Assembly: GCA_005799495.1 (NCBI GenBank)
Contig: SYGP01000011.1
Coordinates: 1 to 64,000, forward strand
Direction of reading: 5' to 3'
DNA from: Planctomycetia bacterium
GTDB taxonomy: Bacteria; Planctomycetota; Phycisphaerae; Phycisphaerales; SM1A02
Length of the DNA: 64,000 nucleotides
Part shown: piece by piece, positions 1 through 8,600 of the stretch
Position numbering within the stretch: position 1 is the stretch's first letter
How the letters are laid out: each line of letters starts with the position of its first letter
Notes under the pieces: generated by a model
Told to the model about the DNA's origin: nothing
What the model saw: the letters and a program-made list of their open reading frames with translations, nothing else
Databases searched by the model: none
Position numbers and translations under genes: made by a program

Positions 1-1
1 A

Positions 2-847
2 GTGCCTGGACCTGAGCCGGGTGGTCTGACAATCCCGGTGGATGATGCGTCGCCTGAAACTGCAGAACCCGTTGTGGAACGCACACGCATCGCTCGCGTT
101 CCGACTGCACAGATCGAGGTGCGAAAGGAGCCGGAACCAGAGCCGGAACCAGCATCAGAGCCAGAGCCAGATTCACCACCGCCACCGCCACCGCCACCCC
201 CTGCGCCATCGCAACCTTCGCCACCACCGCCACCACCACCGACACCCCAAATAGATCTGCACTTCGTTGGCGACGAGATCCATGTCACCATCAACGGTCG
301 GTCCGTTGCCAAGCAACATGTCCGCCGTACGGACACCGCGGTCGAGATCATTGGTTCTCAGGGGCAGGTTCTTCAGAGCATTCCAATCCCGCAGCCACCA
401 GAGCACCCCCCTGTCATGCTCGGCGTTCGCTTTGAAGAACCGGGGGAAGCGCTCGTCAAGCATCTCGGTTCCGATGTGAATGGATGTTCGCTGGTTGTCA
501 GCGTCATGCCAAATGGTCCGGGCTACCGGGCGGGCATTGAGGATTTCGACATCATCACTGCCGTGAATGGCAAATCGCCCGCCACACCCGCGGCCATTCG
601 GGCCGTGTTGCAAGGCATGTCGGCTGGGCAGTCGATCACGCTGACCGTCCGCCGCGGCAAGGTCTCGAAGGACTTTGTCCTGGAAACCCTTGCCTGGAAG
701 CACATTCCCCTGCCTGCGGAACTCCAGCCAGAACCGACGCGTCCCGTGCCATCGCCGAAGATCCCCGGTACTCCCAATACGCCGACGAATCTCAATGACC
801 GCGGTCGACCCGCAGCTGCACCGCAGCGAACGGCAATCGGTAACTGA
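2..847 (+). CDS. PDZ-domain protein with proline-rich linker (5' end outside window)
   Basis: The first readable codon is a GTG at the window edge, and the opening residues look like linker rather than a true N-terminus, so the gene probably starts upstream. Visible residues about 40-56 are Glu-Pro repeats and about 58-80 are a nearly pure proline tract. These are followed by a small beta-rich stretch (about 85-130) and a PDZ domain (about 137-230) with the typical NGPGYRAGIEDFDIITAVNG segment. The C-terminus is again Pro/Thr-rich. PDZ domains bind exposed C-terminal peptides and are common in envelope proteases and secretion scaffolds. No protease domain is visible in this part. A long extended Pro/Glu linker suggests that the PDZ domain is held away from a membrane or catalytic part lying upstream. 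The family assignment is firm for the PDZ part only. Confidence 0.8.
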   Translation: MPGPEPGGLTIPVDDASPETAEPVVERTRIARVPTAQIEVRKEPEPEPEPASEPEPDSPPPPPPPPPAPSQPSPPPPPPPTPQIDLHFVGDEIHVTINGRSVAKQHVRRTDTAVEIIGSQGQVLQSIPIPQPPEHPPVMLGVRFEEPGEALVKHLGSDVNGCSLVVSVMPNGPGYRAGIEDFDIITAVNGKSPATPAAIRAVLQGMSAGQSITLTVRRGKVSKDFVLETLAWKHIPLPAELQPEPTRPVPSPKIPGTPNTPTNLNDRGRPAAAPQRTAIGN

Positions 848-1304
848 ACATTTCCTGGACATGGAGTCCCGACTTGGTCTCGGCGATTGACTCGCCGTGG
901 CACCACCTCTGTGTCGTCACACGACCTTCACCCATCTGCGGCAGCACCCTGAACGCGAATCGGATGGGATTCCGCGGATTGGAGGTGGGCGCATGGAATG
1001 AGCCATCGAAAGTCAAACGAAGATCTCCTCATCCGTGGGTTCCTCGTCACGCTCGCAGTGGATGCGAGTGAAGTTGCGCGCACCCCAAGGGTGGGCCTCT
1101 CCTTGTTGTTTCAAACCACCCATTCGGGTTTCTCGATGCGGCGACCGTCTGCTGGCTGCTCGATCGACAGCGCTCCGATGTTCGGTTCATCGCCAATCGC
1201 ATGCTGCAATCCTCGTTTGGCGCGCAATCGGCGAATTCATCCTCGCCAGGCCGCAGACGAGATGTCTCTTTGGCCCCGTGTCGATCTCGAATGAGTTCTC
1301 GACG
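848..1304. other. Intergenic stretch without a supported gene
   Basis: No reading frame here has convincing protein character on either strand. The frames that stay open are rich in Arg/Ser/His, as expected from out-of-frame GC-rich DNA. A short hairpin (CGGCGA at 881-886, TCGCCG at 892-897, loop TTGAC) lies 34 bases after the PDZ gene stop. It could mark the end of that transcript, but no T-run follows it. Confidence 0.5.
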
Positions 1305-1631
1305 ATGAGCAAGGAGATCATGACGGCATTCTTGACCGCGAATCGGCTCAACGCTGCGCTCGCGAAGCTCGTTCGACCACGAACCCCTCCGCGACTGACG
1401 AACCTGCTCGGGAAGCGGGATGTGCTGCGCGCGGTGGCGGGCTCGGTCTCCGGTGTCGACGATCTCGTGGATCAGCTCGAGAGCGGTGCACGCGGCATGG
1501 CGTTGCCACCGCGCGAATCGCTGGCTGACTTTCGCCCAAGCGGCATCCCTTTTGCACCCGTGCATTCCCTTGACTTGGAGTTCCGCATCGGGGATGGTCG
1601 ATACTGGAGCGACGGAGCTCGATGCGCATGA
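1305..1631 (+). CDS. Possible small protein coupled to the TolC-like gene
   Basis: This 108-residue frame starts at ATG 1305 and ends with a TGA that forms an ATGA overlap with an in-frame ATG (1628) of the following TolC gene. That overlap is the style used by genuine genes throughout this window. Third codon positions are strongly G/C. The frame extends further upstream to 1035, but that part looks less protein-like. I recognise no domain. A regulator would be the expected neighbour of an efflux cassette, yet no helix-turn-helix is evident. It could be the remnant of a broken gene. Confidence 0.3.
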   Translation: MSKEIMTAFLTANRLNAALAKLVRPRTPPRLTNLLGKRDVLRAVAGSVSGVDDLVDQLESGARGMALPPRESLADFRPSGIPFAPVHSLDLEFRIGDGRYWSDGARCA

Positions 1632-3238
1632 ACCTTTCCTCCTCCGTGATGTGTCCACTTCCACGATGTGGGGGAATCCTGTTCCTGCTCGTGTGCATCG
1701 CCGGCTGCCAGAGCGGCGATCCGCTCTGGCGGCAGGGACTCGCCGACATGGAACGCAAGATCGAAGTCGAGGTGGCGCGCAGTCCGTCTGCCGAGTCACC
1801 ACGACCAGTGGCGGCTGATCCGAAGTCGCTCGTCGCCCAACTCGGCGCGCTTGGACGCGCCTCCGATGCGGATCAGGCAGCATTCATCGACCGCGGGATT
1901 CGATCCGCTGTTGCGTCACAGGCAGACGCGGCGGCTGATGCCTCTGTTGTGCCAAGCGATGGCGCTGGTCCTGGCATCGAGCGCGTGTGGGGCCTCGCGG
2001 ATCTCGCGGCAGCGGCTCTTGAAGCGAACCCCGCCACGCGCGAGTCTTGGTACCGCGCGCGGGCCGCTGCGGCTCGCGAACAATCTGCGTTCGCAGCCTA
2101 TGCGCCGCGCGTTGGCATCGAGGCGAGCATGAGCTACTCGGCTCAGCCTGGCGAGTCGTTCAGCCCACAGGCCGAAGCTGACAACGAGTCCCGTTTCGCA
2201 CCACAGATGTATGCGTCTTGGCTGCTCTTGGACTTCGGGCGACGCGATGCGGACACCGATCGTGCCCGAGCCGAAGTCGCTGCATCCAACCTGAGCCATG
2301 ACCGCTCGCTTCAACGAACCGTCTACGAAGTGCAGGATGCGTACTTCGAGCTTGAATCAACACTCGGGCTTCGCGCGGCGGCTGAGCAAGATGTGATTGC
2401 CGCGGCAAGCGTGCTGAAGTCGACGGAACGCCGCCTCGGACTCGGCCTTGCCACCAAGCCCGATCTGCTCGTCGCTCGGCAATCCATGGCAGAAGCGCTC
2501 TCCCGCTTGGAGAAGCGGCGCGCGGATGTGTTCATCGCCGAAGGTGAACTGCGCAATGTCGCGGGTTTTCCCGTGTCATGTGCCCTTCCAATCGATCCAA
2601 CGCCCGAGAGCGACATCCCAGAGATATTGACGAGTGGCATCGATGGCATCATCGACCAAGCGCTCGCACAGCGGCCCGATCTTGCGTCGGTTGTCATGGA
2701 GGTTCGGGCTCGCGAGGCCGAGGTGCGGAAGGCGCAGGCGAACTACCTGCCTGAAGTGGCGGTGAGCGGCACGCTCGGCGGCGGCTGGTACTACTTCGAT
2801 CAACCCGGCTTCAGCATCCTCGGTCAGGGGTGGGGCTTCTCTGGGTCGGCAATCGTGGGTGGTCGCTGGCTGCTCTATGACGACGGTGCACGAGATGCGG
2901 CACTCGCGGAAGCAACGGCGCAGCGCGCCGCTGCGGCGGCTCGCTTGGCACGCGCGCGGCTCGATGCTGCAGAGGAAGTCTGGCGCGCGTACTACAGCCT
3001 GCAAAGCAGCCGCGCGCAGTACGACGCGGCGAAGGCTCGACTCGCCGCTGCTGCTGAGGCGTTTGCCGCAGTGAAGCGAGCCTACGAGCTCGGTCTCGCG
3101 ACCCTGCCCGACCTTCTTGAAATCGAGCAGAACCTTTCGGAGGCGCGCGCCGAGCGGATCGAAGCGCGCTCTGGAGTGTTGTGCGCCAGTGCGCAGCTGA
3201 TCTTTGCCGCTGGATCTGGTTTCGGCGAAGTTCGCTGA
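1622..3238 (+). CDS. TolC/NodT-type outer-membrane efflux lipoprotein (MdtP-like)
   Basis: The protein has 538 residues. The N-terminus is a lipoprotein signal with the lipobox CIAGC near residue 29, so it should be lipid-anchored in the outer membrane. The rest contains two long Ala/Arg/Glu-rich alpha-helical repeats typical of the TolC fold, for example the segments around residues 190-310 and 400-510, with the characteristic RRLGLGLATKPDLL and RAYELGLATLPDLLEIEQNL pair ending each half. It would provide the outer-membrane exit duct for the adaptor and FUSC pump encoded convergently, only three bases separating the two stop codons. Two ATGs (1622 and 1628) are possible; a GGAG lies 4 or 10 bases before them. 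By family and neighbourhood it corresponds to MdtP. Confidence 0.88.
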   Translation: MRMNLSSSVMCPLPRCGGILFLLVCIAGCQSGDPLWRQGLADMERKIEVEVARSPSAESPRPVAADPKSLVAQLGALGRASDADQAAFIDRGIRSAVASQADAAADASVVPSDGAGPGIERVWGLADLAAAALEANPATRESWYRARAAAAREQSAFAAYAPRVGIEASMSYSAQPGESFSPQAEADNESRFAPQMYASWLLLDFGRRDADTDRARAEVAASNLSHDRSLQRTVYEVQDAYFELESTLGLRAAAEQDVIAAASVLKSTERRLGLGLATKPDLLVARQSMAEALSRLEKRRADVFIAEGELRNVAGFPVSCALPIDPTPESDIPEILTSGIDGIIDQALAQRPDLASVVMEVRAREAEVRKAQANYLPEVAVSGTLGGGWYYFDQPGFSILGQGWGFSGSAIVGGRWLLYDDGARDAALAEATAQRAAAAARLARARLDAAEEVWRAYYSLQSSRAQYDAAKARLAAAAEAFAAVKRAYELGLATLPDLLEIEQNLSEARAERIEARSGVLCASAQLIFAAGSGFGEVR

Positions 3239-3241
3239 ACT

Positions 3242-4519
3242 TCACTGCTTCGGGAGAAGTGTTGGTCCGGAGCCCGAAGGCGGAAACCCCTCGCCTGCGG
3301 CAGAAAATGGCGAACCAACAACTCCAACCTGCTCAAGAATCGGATCGCGACCATCTGTCTTGACGATGGCCGTCACCGTTCCGCCCATTCGATACGGATA
3401 CTGTGGATCGAAGGGCTGCAGCGTGATGCGTACGGGGAATCGCTGCGCGAGGCGCACCCAATTCAGTGTTGGCTTCACATCGGGCAGCGTTTGCTGCGTC
3501 GATCCATTCGGCTGATAGAGCGCCCATCCGATTCCCTGAACCGTCCCGCGGAAACGATGGCCTGGATAGGCAAAAATGTAGACCGCCACTTCCTGCCCGA
3601 TGCGGATCTGCTCGATCTCCGTCTCGAGGAAGTTGGCGATGACCCACCACTCCGAGTTCTGCACCAGCGAGAAGAGGTTGTCACCAACCTTGACGAACGC
3701 GCCGACATTGGTGTTCAGGTTCGTGACCCATCCCCCCACTGTCGCACGCACCTCGCAGTACTGCAAGTTCAGTCGCGCATCATCCACATCCACCCTTGCC
3801 GCAGCGACACGAACATTCACATCGCCGAGCTGTGCAAGCGAATTGCGTGTCCGCTTGAGCTCCGCTTCCGCACTCACCACGTTGGCGCGTGCAACGGCAA
3901 TCGTGGCGGCCGCATCCGCAAGATTGGCCTCGGCGGCAGCGACAGCGGCCTTCGCTGCCTGCGCATCGCTCTCCGCGAGCGTGACACGATCCGCAGTGAC
4001 GAACTGCTCCTCGAGAAGCGGACGGATACGCGCGAGATAATCGCTCGCATAGTCCGATCGCGCCTTTGCGGCATCGATCTCCGCCCTTCGCCGAAGAATC
4101 TCCGCCTCAGCCCTGCTGACCTCCGCGCCCGCCGATGCCTCGCGTGCCTCGGCCACGAGAACGCTGTCACGCAGCGCTCGAACCTCGAACTCGACGACCG
4201 CGAGATTCGCCTCCGCTCGGGCAAGCGCAACTTGGTAGGGCCGCGGATCGATCTGGTAGAGCAGGTCGCCCTCCTCCACATATTGATTGTCACGGATCGG
4301 CAGCGCGACAATCTGACCGAACACGCGAGGCGCCATTCCAATGGTGTTTGCCCGGATATACGCGTCATCCGTGCGCGGGTACCTCTGCACGATGTCCCAC
4401 ACCGAGAGAAGGCTGATCGCCGCCGCGAGAAAAGCGCCCGCAGAAACCGCCAGCCCGATCCTCTGTCGCTTCGGATCGCGAGCACGGTTGATCTGTATGG
4501 GTGCTGCCTCGTCCACCAT
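3242..4519 (-). CDS. HlyD/EmrA-type membrane fusion protein (MdtN-like)
   Basis: The protein has 425 residues. It has a short cytoplasmic N-terminus, one membrane helix (about 21-44), then the TDDAYI motif and a split lipoyl/beta-barrel domain that flanks a long alanine-rich coiled-coil hairpin (about 85-235). These features are those of the periplasmic adaptors of EmrA/AaeA/MdtN type. It would link the FUSC inner-membrane pump to the TolC-type duct. The gene is last in the FUSC-YtcA-HlyD operon: four bases separate it from the YtcA-like stop, and its own stop is three bases from that of the TolC gene transcribed toward it. The C-terminal 40 residues are Gly/Pro-rich. Substrate is unknown; relatives export aromatic acids or dyes. 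Confidence 0.9.
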   Translation of the reverse strand: MVDEAAPIQINRARDPKRQRIGLAVSAGAFLAAAISLLSVWDIVQRYPRTDDAYIRANTIGMAPRVFGQIVALPIRDNQYVEEGDLLYQIDPRPYQVALARAEANLAVVEFEVRALRDSVLVAEAREASAGAEVSRAEAEILRRRAEIDAAKARSDYASDYLARIRPLLEEQFVTADRVTLAESDAQAAKAAVAAAEANLADAAATIAVARANVVSAEAELKRTRNSLAQLGDVNVRVAAARVDVDDARLNLQYCEVRATVGGWVTNLNTNVGAFVKVGDNLFSLVQNSEWWVIANFLETEIEQIRIGQEVAVYIFAYPGHRFRGTVQGIGWALYQPNGSTQQTLPDVKPTLNWVRLAQRFPVRITLQPFDPQYPYRMGGTVTAIVKTDGRDPILEQVGVVGSPFSAAGEGFPPSGSGPTLLPKQ

Positions 4520-4523
4520 GACT

Positions 4524-4808
4524 TCAGAAACGGAACAGCGTCAGCCAAGTGACGCATGTGAATGTGATGGCGAATGCGAGATACACAGCCGGTCGCACGA
4601 GAAGGTGACGATCCACACCCGTTCTCAGGAGAACTGCGCGCGCTGCCACGGTCAATGCAATTCCCACGACGCCTGCGATGATCCATGCAGGAAGCAGCGC
4701 ACCATCGATGTCGAGGTTTGGATTGCATCCAAAGCAGGAGAGCGAAGCCGCCGTCGCAACGGCTTGCCAGCGCCACCGACCCTCTGGACTGATTCCTCGA
4801 TCTCTCAT
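4524..4808 (-). CDS. YtcA-family small membrane lipoprotein
   Basis: The protein has 94 residues. The N-terminal hydrophobic stretch ends in a Cys (about residue 28, context SCFGCNP) that fits a lipobox. It is followed by a motif resembling the YtcA family (a proline, hydrophobic residues, then G-A-x-x-P-x-W) and two further membrane helices. In Escherichia coli ytcA lies beside mdtNOP, and the same association is seen here, which supports the call. The start codon overlaps the FUSC stop as ATGA, so the two are translationally coupled. Its role in the pump is not established; a small accessory subunit is the natural inference. Confidence 0.72.
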   Translation of the reverse strand: MRDRGISPEGRWRWQAVATAASLSCFGCNPNLDIDGALLPAWIIAGVVGIALTVAARAVLLRTGVDRHLLVRPAVYLAFAITFTCVTWLTLFRF

Positions 4809-7147
4809 GGTGCAGGTGGTACGAGGATAGCCGCGCGAGGCTTCCTATCGCTGCCGTCCACATACTCCTGCACGCTGTGCAGCCCTCCATCGATCCACAC
4901 AAAGCCGCTCGCGCAGATGCGCTCTGCGCGGCGTATGGTTGCATCGAGCACGCAGAGTGCCTCTCGCCGATAGAGCAATCGCGCAATATCTTCGCGACTG
5001 CAGCCAGCCGCCTCAGCCTGAGCGCGCACCACGGACACAGGCGGGATCGACACGGCGGTTGCGACGCCACCGTCCGGTGTGCGAAAGCGATCCGCCAGCC
5101 GATCGATGCGCTTCGCCGCCTGCTCAAGGGCCTCGTCGAGCGAAGCGGAGGCACTCGACGGCAGCGCATGATCGAGGAAACGCCCACTTGCCATCAGCCT
5201 TGAGAGCACGACCAATCGCTGCTGCTCGGCCAGTGTGGCGAGGACTGGCTTGAAGGTCGATGGATGCAGGCGTCGCTCGAATGCGTACTGCTCTCGGCAG
5301 TCTGCGGTCGTTGCGAGTTGCTCGGCCGTCCGGGCGCTTGTTGCGGTCCAGGCGACGAGATCTGGTTCGCCAAACGGCTTCATCTCGCCGGCGCGCATCA
5401 GTGTTGCAATCTGTCGCCAACCCTTCTCCATCGATTCCATCAAGGCCGCACGCGCCGAGACTGTTGCGAACAGCCAGATTGCCATTGTCACGCTCAGCAG
5501 CGACACCACGACACTCGCAAGCCGCTCCAAGCTTGGCGCGATGGAATCCGGAGGTGATGGATTGATGACGATCGATGTCACCCATGCGGCGCCGAACATC
5601 AGACCTGCATAGTTCGTCCGCGCACTGCCGACAACGATCCATGACGAGATGAATGACAGCACCGCCATGATCACGATGAATGACTCAAGCCCCTGAAGGC
5701 CTCCCGCGAAAAGCATGATCGCGAACAGTGATGCCACCGCGCCCAAGACCGTTCCAAGAAGACGCAGGGTGCCTCGTCGCCCCGATCCCCCGATGGTGGA
5801 CTGCATAACGAATGCACCACCGAGCGCTGCTGCTCCCGGGTCACTCCGAAGGAACAGTGCGCTGACAACGAGCGCGATGCCAAGTCCGGCCATCGATGCT
5901 GCAGCGCTCACCGCGGCGGCCGGCTGGAATGAACTGACCGCATCCCACAGGGTTCCCACTCTCCCGCTCCAAGCCGGCACATCGAATCGCGCAGGGATTG
6001 CCGTCGCAGTTGCGGTCTCCGTGGGCGCATGATGTGATCGAAGCACGCCGCGAATCAGTCTGCTTGTTCGTCTGCCGAATCCAGCCACCACGAGCAACGC
6101 TTCATCCTGCGATGAACCCGTCGATTCCAATATGTGCTTGGAACGCAACCCCACCGCATCCGTTGCCGCGATGATGTCATCCACCTCCGGGACTTTGTCA
6201 CCCGCGCGCGCCCAGTGACCCTCGTGAGCCAGCCCGCGCGTGCGGTCAAAAATGCCCGCGATCTCGTCGGCCATGTCGGCGAGCGCGTGCAGTGAGGCGC
6301 TCGATGCACCCGGGTCGCTCGACATCCGATGCACATGGGGAACGACCGCATCGGCGATCGATGCCATGTGCGTCAGTGTTGCCAGCTCTGGGAACATTTG
6401 GTCTGGCTGCGATGCGACGCCCAGTTCCTGCGTCAGAACCGTGATGTGCGCGAATGTCGCATCCGGTATCGGCGGCAGATCGGCGTCGGCGCTCACAGAG
6501 CCCCTTCGACACTGCAAAGCGAGTTCGCGCAGCTGCCAGCTTGAATCGGCGAGTAACGCCATGACCGACTCGCGTGCACGAACTGAATCTGAACGTGGAA
6601 AGATGAACAACGTTGCCGCATAGGCCAGCAATATCCCTGCTGAGATGCCGAAGGCCGTCATCAGCGCAGCTTGCTCGAAGTCCTGGGGGTCATAGAGCGG
6701 TATTGCCAGCAACGCACTCAGTGTCCAAATCACAACGCGCAGCCCGGACTGCCCCACCGGCAACACTCGCGTCAGGTACAGCCCAAACCAGACGGCCAGG
6801 AGGGTGAGAACGAACAGCACTGCTTGCGCCTGGGGAACCGCGGCAACGATGCCGATCGAAACGAGCGCACAGACGAAACTCACGAGAATGCGGCGAATCG
6901 CGAGCCCAACGGTCCACACCGTGCCGGGAGAACACTCGGTCAGCGCGGCCAACGGACACATCGCGAAGGAAGCGTTGCCCACCCAAACGGTCAGCACAAC
7001 GGCCGACAACACCGCGGCAGTTGCCCGAATCGAAGACGCGAGCCGCCCAGGCGCGGGTGCCAACTCACGAACGAACACACGCAGGAACGATCCCCGCGTG
7101 AGAACAAGGTCTTCCGTCTCCGACTCAAAACGCCGCGGCTGCGCCAC
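4805..7147 (-). CDS. FUSC-family inner-membrane exporter (MdtO/aromatic acid efflux type)
   Basis: The protein has 780 residues and starts at GTG 7147. Two hydrophobic bundles (about residues 38-185 and 405-525) each contain several membrane helices, separated and followed by helical cytoplasmic regions. This is the layout of fusaric-acid-resistance/YccS/MdtO proteins. The central part has the QSTIGGSGRRGTLRLLGTVL type segment seen in the second FUSC bundle. It is first gene of the operon with YtcA-like and HlyD genes, and its promoter must lie in the 54 bases shared with the divergent PqiA-like gene. The likely function is proton-driven export of aromatic or amphipathic compounds. The substrate cannot be read from sequence. 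Confidence 0.88.
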   Translation of the reverse strand: MAQPRRFESETEDLVLTRGSFLRVFVRELAPAPGRLASSIRATAAVLSAVVLTVWVGNASFAMCPLAALTECSPGTVWTVGLAIRRILVSFVCALVSIGIVAAVPQAQAVLFVLTLLAVWFGLYLTRVLPVGQSGLRVVIWTLSALLAIPLYDPQDFEQAALMTAFGISAGILLAYAATLFIFPRSDSVRARESVMALLADSSWQLRELALQCRRGSVSADADLPPIPDATFAHITVLTQELGVASQPDQMFPELATLTHMASIADAVVPHVHRMSSDPGASSASLHALADMADEIAGIFDRTRGLAHEGHWARAGDKVPEVDDIIAATDAVGLRSKHILESTGSSQDEALLVVAGFGRRTSRLIRGVLRSHHAPTETATATAIPARFDVPAWSGRVGTLWDAVSSFQPAAAVSAAASMAGLGIALVVSALFLRSDPGAAALGGAFVMQSTIGGSGRRGTLRLLGTVLGAVASLFAIMLFAGGLQGLESFIVIMAVLSFISSWIVVGSARTNYAGLMFGAAWVTSIVINPSPPDSIAPSLERLASVVVSLLSVTMAIWLFATVSARAALMESMEKGWRQIATLMRAGEMKPFGEPDLVAWTATSARTAEQLATTADCREQYAFERRLHPSTFKPVLATLAEQQRLVVLSRLMASGRFLDHALPSSASASLDEALEQAAKRIDRLADRFRTPDGGVATAVSIPPVSVVRAQAEAAGCSREDIARLLYRREALCVLDATIRRAERICASGFVWIDGGLHSVQEYVDGSDRKPRAAILVPPAP

Positions 7148-7201
7148 GATGCAATGCTATTGCCCTCCCCCACAAACAAGACCAGTACCCTCCCCACCGG
7201 A

Positions 7202-8248
7202 ATGATGGCGCGCGCGGAGAGCACCACCTTGCACCGCAGCCTTGGGGCATGGAGTTGGGTATGGCTGTCGGCACTCGTGATCGCTGCTGCACTGCAGATC
7301 GGAGGGCTGCTGCTGCCGTTTCTGCGAATCGCCGTCTTCATCAAGGGTGGCGAGGATTACTCACTGCTTCGCTCCGTTTCACTGTTGTGGGACGGTGGTC
7401 TCTATGTGCTCGTCCTGCTCATCGCTGGATTCAGCATTGTCTTTCCGTTCGTGAAGATCCTGCTGCTTGCATGGGCGTGGCTCGGCCTCCAGTCGGGGCC
7501 GCGCCGAACCCATGTGCTCGAGTGGCTCGGAATCCTCGGGAAGTGGAGCATGTTGGATCCACTGAGCGTCCTGATCCTTGTGCTTCTCGCCACGGACCAG
7601 TGGGCAGTGTCCACGACCACCTACATCGGCGTCTACTGCTTCCTCACCGCCATCGCCATGACCATGTGTTTGTCGATCTTCGCCTCCGCCCTGGATGCGC
7701 GCGAGATCCGCGAGCAGGCGCAACAAGCGAGGCGACGCCAAGCGCTCGCGCGCCGTGCCGGCTCACTCGGCGTGGTTGCCATCGTCGTCCTTGTGCTGGC
7801 CAGCGCACTTTTCGTCGCGGCGATCACCCAGCCGTTCCTGCAAGTGAACCAGTTCCTGCTTCACGACTCTGCATACGGCGTTGGATCCATCCCGACCACC
7901 ATGATTCACGACAAGAACTGGCCTCTCGCGGTCCTCTCGGTGGTCGGATTGGTCGTCATGCCGGCGCTGACCCTTGCCGCCGAGATCTGGGCATGGATCG
8001 TTCCAGCCACGCCACATGTGCATCGACGCCGTTGGCGTTGGATCGGGTGGCTTCGCGAGTGGTGCATGCTGGATGTGCTTGCGCTTGCCCTTGGCCTGTT
8101 CCTGATGGAAGGTCAGGGCGTCATCCATGTCGATGTCAAGGTCGGGTTGTGGATGCTCTTGGCGACCGCTGTGATGCTCTGGCTTTCTGGCTGGCTCGGC
8201 GCACGCGCCGCCATGATCGGCGTCCGCCGCATGGATGACGGTGCGTGA
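7202..8248 (+). CDS. PqiA-like multi-pass membrane protein
   Basis: I chose ATG 7202 (ATG 7205 follows immediately) because the codons upstream are antisense to the FUSC gene and look random. The protein has about 348 residues and eight or so membrane helices in two repeats. Each repeat contains the paraquat-inducible-protein-A hallmark W-x-M-L-D: GKWSMLDPLSVLIL near residue 115 and EWCMLDVLALALGL near residue 290. PqiA-family proteins sit in the inner membrane and take part in lipid transport or envelope stress protection. No PqiB-type MCE-domain gene lies beside it, so it stands alone. The start is only 54 bases from the FUSC start on the other strand, suggesting a shared divergent promoter region. 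Confidence 0.75.
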   Translation: MMARAESTTLHRSLGAWSWVWLSALVIAAALQIGGLLLPFLRIAVFIKGGEDYSLLRSVSLLWDGGLYVLVLLIAGFSIVFPFVKILLLAWAWLGLQSGPRRTHVLEWLGILGKWSMLDPLSVLILVLLATDQWAVSTTTYIGVYCFLTAIAMTMCLSIFASALDAREIREQAQQARRRQALARRAGSLGVVAIVVLVLASALFVAAITQPFLQVNQFLLHDSAYGVGSIPTTMIHDKNWPLAVLSVVGLVVMPALTLAAEIWAWIVPATPHVHRRRWRWIGWLREWCMLDVLALALGLFLMEGQGVIHVDVKVGLWMLLATAVMLWLSGWLGARAAMIGVRRMDDGA

Positions 8249-8269
8249 CTGACCGCACCGCGCTGGCGT

Positions 8270-8551
8270 TCAGGATGAGACCGATTCGACGAGCGAGTAC
8301 TGATCGAGGTTCAACACGGTCACTTCGCCGTCGTCGAGCCTCATCTCAAGTCGATCGAGCCAGAGGCGATCATCTTTGCTGTGCGCGAACCAAGACCCCG
8401 TCGTCGCCTGACGCCAACGCTGCACCGTGCCCTCCACGGCGGTTGTCCACGCGCCTTCCGGGGTGGGCATCTGCTGGGTCACACGCACTCGCTTGCCAGC
8501 CTTGATCGGAACGCCTTCAAACATGAACCCAGTATAGGGATGGGACACCAT
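8270..8551 (-). CDS. Conserved-looking small protein of unknown function
   Basis: The protein has 93 residues with no membrane helix and no signal peptide. The sequence alternates charged and hydrophobic residues, as in a small beta-barrel. A GGAG lies four bases before ATG 8551, which decides the start; a second Met at residue 10 is possible. Its core holds several Trp residues and acidic pairs (RLWLDRLEMRLDDGEVTVLN). I recognise no family. It is convergent with the PqiA-like gene, with 21 bases between stops, and lies downstream of the dapB/M16 pair in the same direction, so it may be cotranscribed with them. Confidence 0.6.
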   Translation of the reverse strand: MVSHPYTGFMFEGVPIKAGKRVRVTQQMPTPEGAWTTAVEGTVQRWRQATTGSWFAHSKDDRLWLDRLEMRLDDGEVTVLNLDQYSLVESVSS

Positions 8552-8600
8552 TCTTCTCCACGATGAGCTCCGCTCCTCACCATCCTGCGACCGAGGTCGA

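Noticed and set aside
1047-1883. 278-codon minus-strand frame at the start of the window
   Set aside because: Arg/His/Cys-rich shadow overlapping the signal-peptide end of the TolC-like gene; no recognisable motif.
3491-4552. 353-codon plus-strand frame across the HlyD-like gene
   Set aside because: Exact antisense of a clear adaptor gene; a typical GC-rich shadow.
6671-7201. Long in-frame upstream extension of the PqiA-like gene
   Set aside because: It runs antisense to the FUSC gene, is rich in Arg/Gln/His/Asn and has no domain; the true protein starts at the ATGs at 7202/7205.
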